This document shows, piece after piece, positions 6,012-7,478 of a stretch of 7,478 bases of DNA. The first letter of the stretch is position 1; every line of letters begins with the position of its first letter. The DNA comes from an uncultured bacterium (GTDB lineage: Bacteria; Patescibacteriota; Dojkabacteria; SC72): assembly GCA_938015795.1 (NCBI GenBank), contig CALLXA010000059.1, positions 1 to 7,478 of the forward strand, in the 5' to 3' direction. Below the pieces are notes generated by a model. That model was not told where the DNA came from and did no database searches. It saw only the letters and a list, made by a program, of their open reading frames with translations. Position numbers and translations under genes: made by a program.

Positions 6012-6020
6012 TGTGGATAA
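6012..6020 (-). promoter_or_regulatory. Perfect DnaA-box 9-mer
   Basis: TTATCCACA on the minus strand equals the consensus DnaA box. It sits in the spacer of the promoter for the DUF4214-XRE operon, where a bound protein would block RNA polymerase. One copy only was noticed, so this is not an origin. It may be chance in AT-rich DNA. Confidence 0.4.
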
Positions 6021-6032
6021 TTTACAGAAGAT

Positions 6033-6060
6033 AGCTTTAACAAAGGAATCTGTTAAAGTT
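6033..6060. repeat. Inverted repeat between tRNA-Gly and the DUF4214-XRE promoter
   Basis: CTTTAACA (6035-6042) and TGTTAAAG (6051-6058) form a perfect 8-bp inverted repeat around eight bases. On the plus strand G6034-T6059 and A6033-T6060 extend it, and TTTT (6059-6062) follows. It could be an operator for the XRE protein, upstream of the -35 region. It could instead be a weak plus-strand terminator stopping read-through from the convergent operon. On the minus strand no T-run follows, so it is not a good tRNA terminator. Confidence 0.45.
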
Positions 6061-6070
6061 TTATATACAA

Positions 6071-6144
6071 AGCGGGAGACGGGGCTCGAACCCGCAACCC
6101 TCTGTTTGGAAAACAGATATTCTAACCAATTGAACTACTCCCGC
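6071..6144 (-). tRNA. tRNA-Gly (anticodon UCC)
   Basis: A complete cloverleaf of 74 bases including the discriminator. The 7-bp acceptor is GCGGGAG/CTCCCGC, the D stem GTTC/GAAT (one G-T pair), and the anticodon stem TCTGT/ACAGA around the loop TTTCCAA, giving anticodon TCC. A five-base variable loop follows. The T stem is GCGGG/CCCGT with loop TTCGAGC. The discriminator is T, as usual for bacterial glycine tRNAs. CCA is not encoded and must be added by an enzyme. It begins 24 bp after the bL19 stop and may be co-transcribed with rplS. Anticodon UCC rather than UCA means this tRNA would not recode UGA as glycine. Confidence 0.97.
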
Positions 6145-6167
6145 AAAGTAGTATTAATAATGTACTA

Positions 6168-6617
6168 TTATTCGGATTTTTCTTCAACTTTTTCTTCAAC
6201 AACCTCTGATTCAACAACTTCCTCTAATACTGGTTCTTCAACAACATCTTTTTCATCGGTAAAGTAAACTTCTTCAAGTTTGTTAACTTTCAAAGCCTTC
6301 TTACCAACTCTATCTCTTAAGTAATACAATTTTGACCTTCTAACAGAACCTCTTTTTATAACTTCAATTTTTTCCAACATAGGTGAGTTCAATGCAACAA
6401 TCTTTTCTACACCAACACCGTATGATATTTTTCTTACTGTAATATTTTTGCTAGCACCACTTCCTTTTATTGAAATTACTACACCTTGAAACATTTGTAC
6501 TCTTTCCTTAGACCCTTCTTTAATCTTTACGTAAAGCTTAACAGTATCACCTACTCTTACTTCAGGTCTCTTCTTATACTGGTCACCTTCAACTATTTGT
6601 AATATTTTGTTATCCAT
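6168..6617 (-). CDS. rplS: Ribosomal protein bL19 with acidic C-terminal tail
   Basis: Large-subunit ribosomal protein at the subunit interface. The core (residues about 1-113) is typical: RVGDTVKLYVKIKEGSKERV (21-40), FQGVVISIKG, ITVRKISYGVGVEKI (59-73), LNSPMLEKIEVIKRG and VRRSKLYYLRDRVGKKA (92-108). The usual length is about 115 residues; this one has 149. The extra part (115-149) is low-complexity, with 16 Glu/Asp and repeated EEV/VEE units, and its DNA is a repeated TTCTTC/TTCAAC pattern. Such tails vary between lineages and are probably disordered. The ATG at 6617 has no Shine-Dalgarno sequence. It diverges from gpmI, and tRNA-Gly follows on the same strand. Confidence 0.97.
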   Translation of the reverse strand: MDNKILQIVEGDQYKKRPEVRVGDTVKLYVKIKEGSKERVQMFQGVVISIKGSGASKNITVRKISYGVGVEKIVALNSPMLEKIEVIKRGSVRRSKLYYLRDRVGKKALKVNKLEEVYFTDEKDVVEEPVLEEVVESEVVEEKVEEKSE

Positions 6618-6658
6618 AATTCTTTATTTAAATATAAAATTCTAGTTATTCGGTACGT

Positions 6659-6664
6659 ATTATA
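6659..6664 (-). promoter_or_regulatory. -10 box of the rplS promoter
   Basis: A perfect TATAAT on the minus strand puts the start site near 6652 and gives an AT-rich leader of roughly 34 bases before the rplS ATG. No clear -35 or Shine-Dalgarno sequence is seen. The 92-bp rplS-gpmI spacer must also hold the gpmI promoter. TATACA at 6691-6696, 13 bases before the gpmI ATG, is the only candidate I see for that, and it is weak. Confidence 0.45.
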
Positions 6665-6709
6665 GAATAATTTTCAAATTTATGCCACAATATACAAAAG
6701 AAACTGCCT

Positions 6710-7432
6710 ATGAAAGTAAAACAAAAAGTACTACTCATAATATTAGATGGCGTTGGAGCTGCACCCAGAAATAGTGGTAACGCTGTTGTATTAGCAAATC
6801 CCCAACAATTATCTTCTCTTTGGAGTATTAATCCTCATACATACCTTCTAGCTTCAGGAGAGGCTGTTGGACTGCCAAAAAATGTAAAAGGTAATAGTGA
6901 GGTCGGTCATTTAAATCTTGGCGCAGGAAGAGTTGTTAGCCAAAATCTTCCAAGAATAAATCAAGCTATTGATAAAGGATTGCTTGAAAAAAACAATGTT
7001 CTAATAGAAGCATTACAACATGCAAAAAAATATAGTAGCAGTATTCATTTAGTAGGCTTGTTAAGTGATGGTTCGGTACACTCACATATTAGTCATTTTA
7101 AAGCAGTTGTTGATTTTTTTGCGAAAACAAATATAACAAATAATCTTTTCATACATGCATTTACAGATGGTAGAGATGCTTCAACAAATAGCTCATTGAG
7201 GTATCTCACAGAAATTGATAAGCATTGCTTAGATAGGGGAATAGGTAAAATTGGTACAATCATAGGCAGATATTATGGAATGGATAGAAACAAAAAATGG
7301 GATAGAACACAAAAAGCATACTATCTTTTACAACAAAATATCGGAGAAAGATATTCTACATACCAACAAGCCATAGAAGCAAATTACAACAAGGGTATAA
7401 CTGATGAATTTTTAGAACCAACAGTTGTAAAT
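6710..7432 (+). CDS. gpmI: 2,3-bisphosphoglycerate-independent phosphoglycerate mutase, N-terminal half, partial
   Basis: Glycolytic enzyme that interconverts 3- and 2-phosphoglycerate through a phosphoserine intermediate using two Mn ions. The 241 genomic codons show LLIILDGVG (metal ligand Asp13), GNSEVGHLNLGAGR with the phosphorylated Ser63, LLSDGSVHSHISHF, HAFTDGRDAS, and GRYYGMDRNKKWDR, covering the start of the phosphatase domain and most of the inserted transferase domain. Full enzymes have about 510 residues, so roughly half is missing because the contig ends. The motif before Ser63 reads VKGN instead of the common QMGN. The ATG at 6710 is chosen because LLIILDGVG then falls at the usual distance. 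An upstream ATG at 6682 is out of frame. The reading frame continues into adapter sequence after 7432, and that extension is not real protein. Confidence 0.96.
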
Positions 7433-7478
7433 AGATCGGAAGAGCACACGTCTGAACTCCAGTCACGGCTACATCTCG
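7433..7478 (+). other. Illumina TruSeq adapter and index (sequencing artefact)
   Basis: AGATCGGAAGAGCACACGTC opens the TruSeq read-1 3' adapter, which continues unchanged to 7466. The six-base index GGCTAC (TruSeq index 11) follows at 7467-7472, then ATCTCG, the next adapter bases. These 46 bases are not genomic. In the gpmI frame they encode RSEEHTSELQSRLHL, a peptide seen as contamination in databases. The true contig end is 7432, with an ambiguity of a base or two. Confidence 0.98.

Noticed and set aside
6012..6020. Replication origin
   Set aside because: Only one DnaA box was noticed, with no cluster, no dnaA/dnaN nearby and no AT-rich repeat array.
6071..6144. Alternative genetic code (UGA as Gly, as in Gracilibacteria/SR1)
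   Set aside because: The glycine tRNA reads UCC, and TGA ends two genes in ATGA overlaps. Normal-length proteins result with the standard code.
5950..6267. Plus-strand ORF of 105 codons containing GLEPATLCLENR
   Set aside because: It is the antisense translation of the tRNA-Gly and the repetitive bL19 tail. Peptides of this type are a known artefact of tRNA antisense strands.
1..7432. CRISPR array, insertion sequence or prophage
   Set aside because: No regularly spaced repeats, transposase motifs, terminal inverted repeats or phage genes are visible.

Overview
The window is AT-rich (GC estimated by eye at about 30%), densely packed bacterial DNA. It uses the standard bacterial code: TGA works as a stop in two ATGA overlaps, tryptophan is TGG, and the glycine tRNA has anticodon UCC. 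The tRNA has no encoded CCA. No start codon has a convincing Shine-Dalgarno sequence, and several -10 boxes lie 5-7 bases before the ATG. These traits, with the protein families present, suggest a small-genome Patescibacteria/CPR-type bacterium (for example the Dojkabacteria or Katanobacteria area). That placement is inference, not proof.

Layout: (1) 1-477, minus strand: N-terminus of DNA polymerase III alpha (dnaE) with an intact-looking PHP domain. (2) 512-1555, plus strand: a membrane-anchored lysozyme-like murein hydrolase and a YggT-family membrane protein. (3) 1578-5203, plus strand: a tightly overlapping four-gene unit. It encodes a cupin resembling archaeal-type glucose-6-phosphate isomerase that has lost all four metal ligands, a secreted and membrane-anchored transglutaminase-fold protein whose catalytic Cys is Tyr, a small membrane-anchored protein with a HEPN-like RNxxxH motif, and a secreted, membrane-anchored protein with a beta-rich ectodomain. 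(4) 5206-5990, minus strand: a DUF4214-like/coiled-coil protein followed by a small XRE regulator. This pair converges on unit 3 with a 2-bp gap. (5) 5991-6070: a compact regulatory region with a -10 box, a perfect DnaA-box 9-mer and an inverted repeat. (6) 6071-6617, minus strand: tRNA-Gly(UCC) and ribosomal protein bL19 with an acidic tail. (7) 6710-7432, plus strand: first half of cofactor-independent phosphoglycerate mutase (gpmI). (8) 7433-7478: Illumina TruSeq adapter with an index, which is not genomic DNA.

Housekeeping genes (dnaE, rplS, tRNA-Gly, gpmI) flank an accessory cell-envelope block. The most interesting part is 1578-5203, where two proteins that look like inactivated enzymes are translationally linked to a membrane HEPN-like protein and a surface Ig-like protein. 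I infer a surface-exposed complex in which catalytic folds were reused for binding, but the sequence alone does not show its role. No stretch longer than 300 bases lacks a gene.
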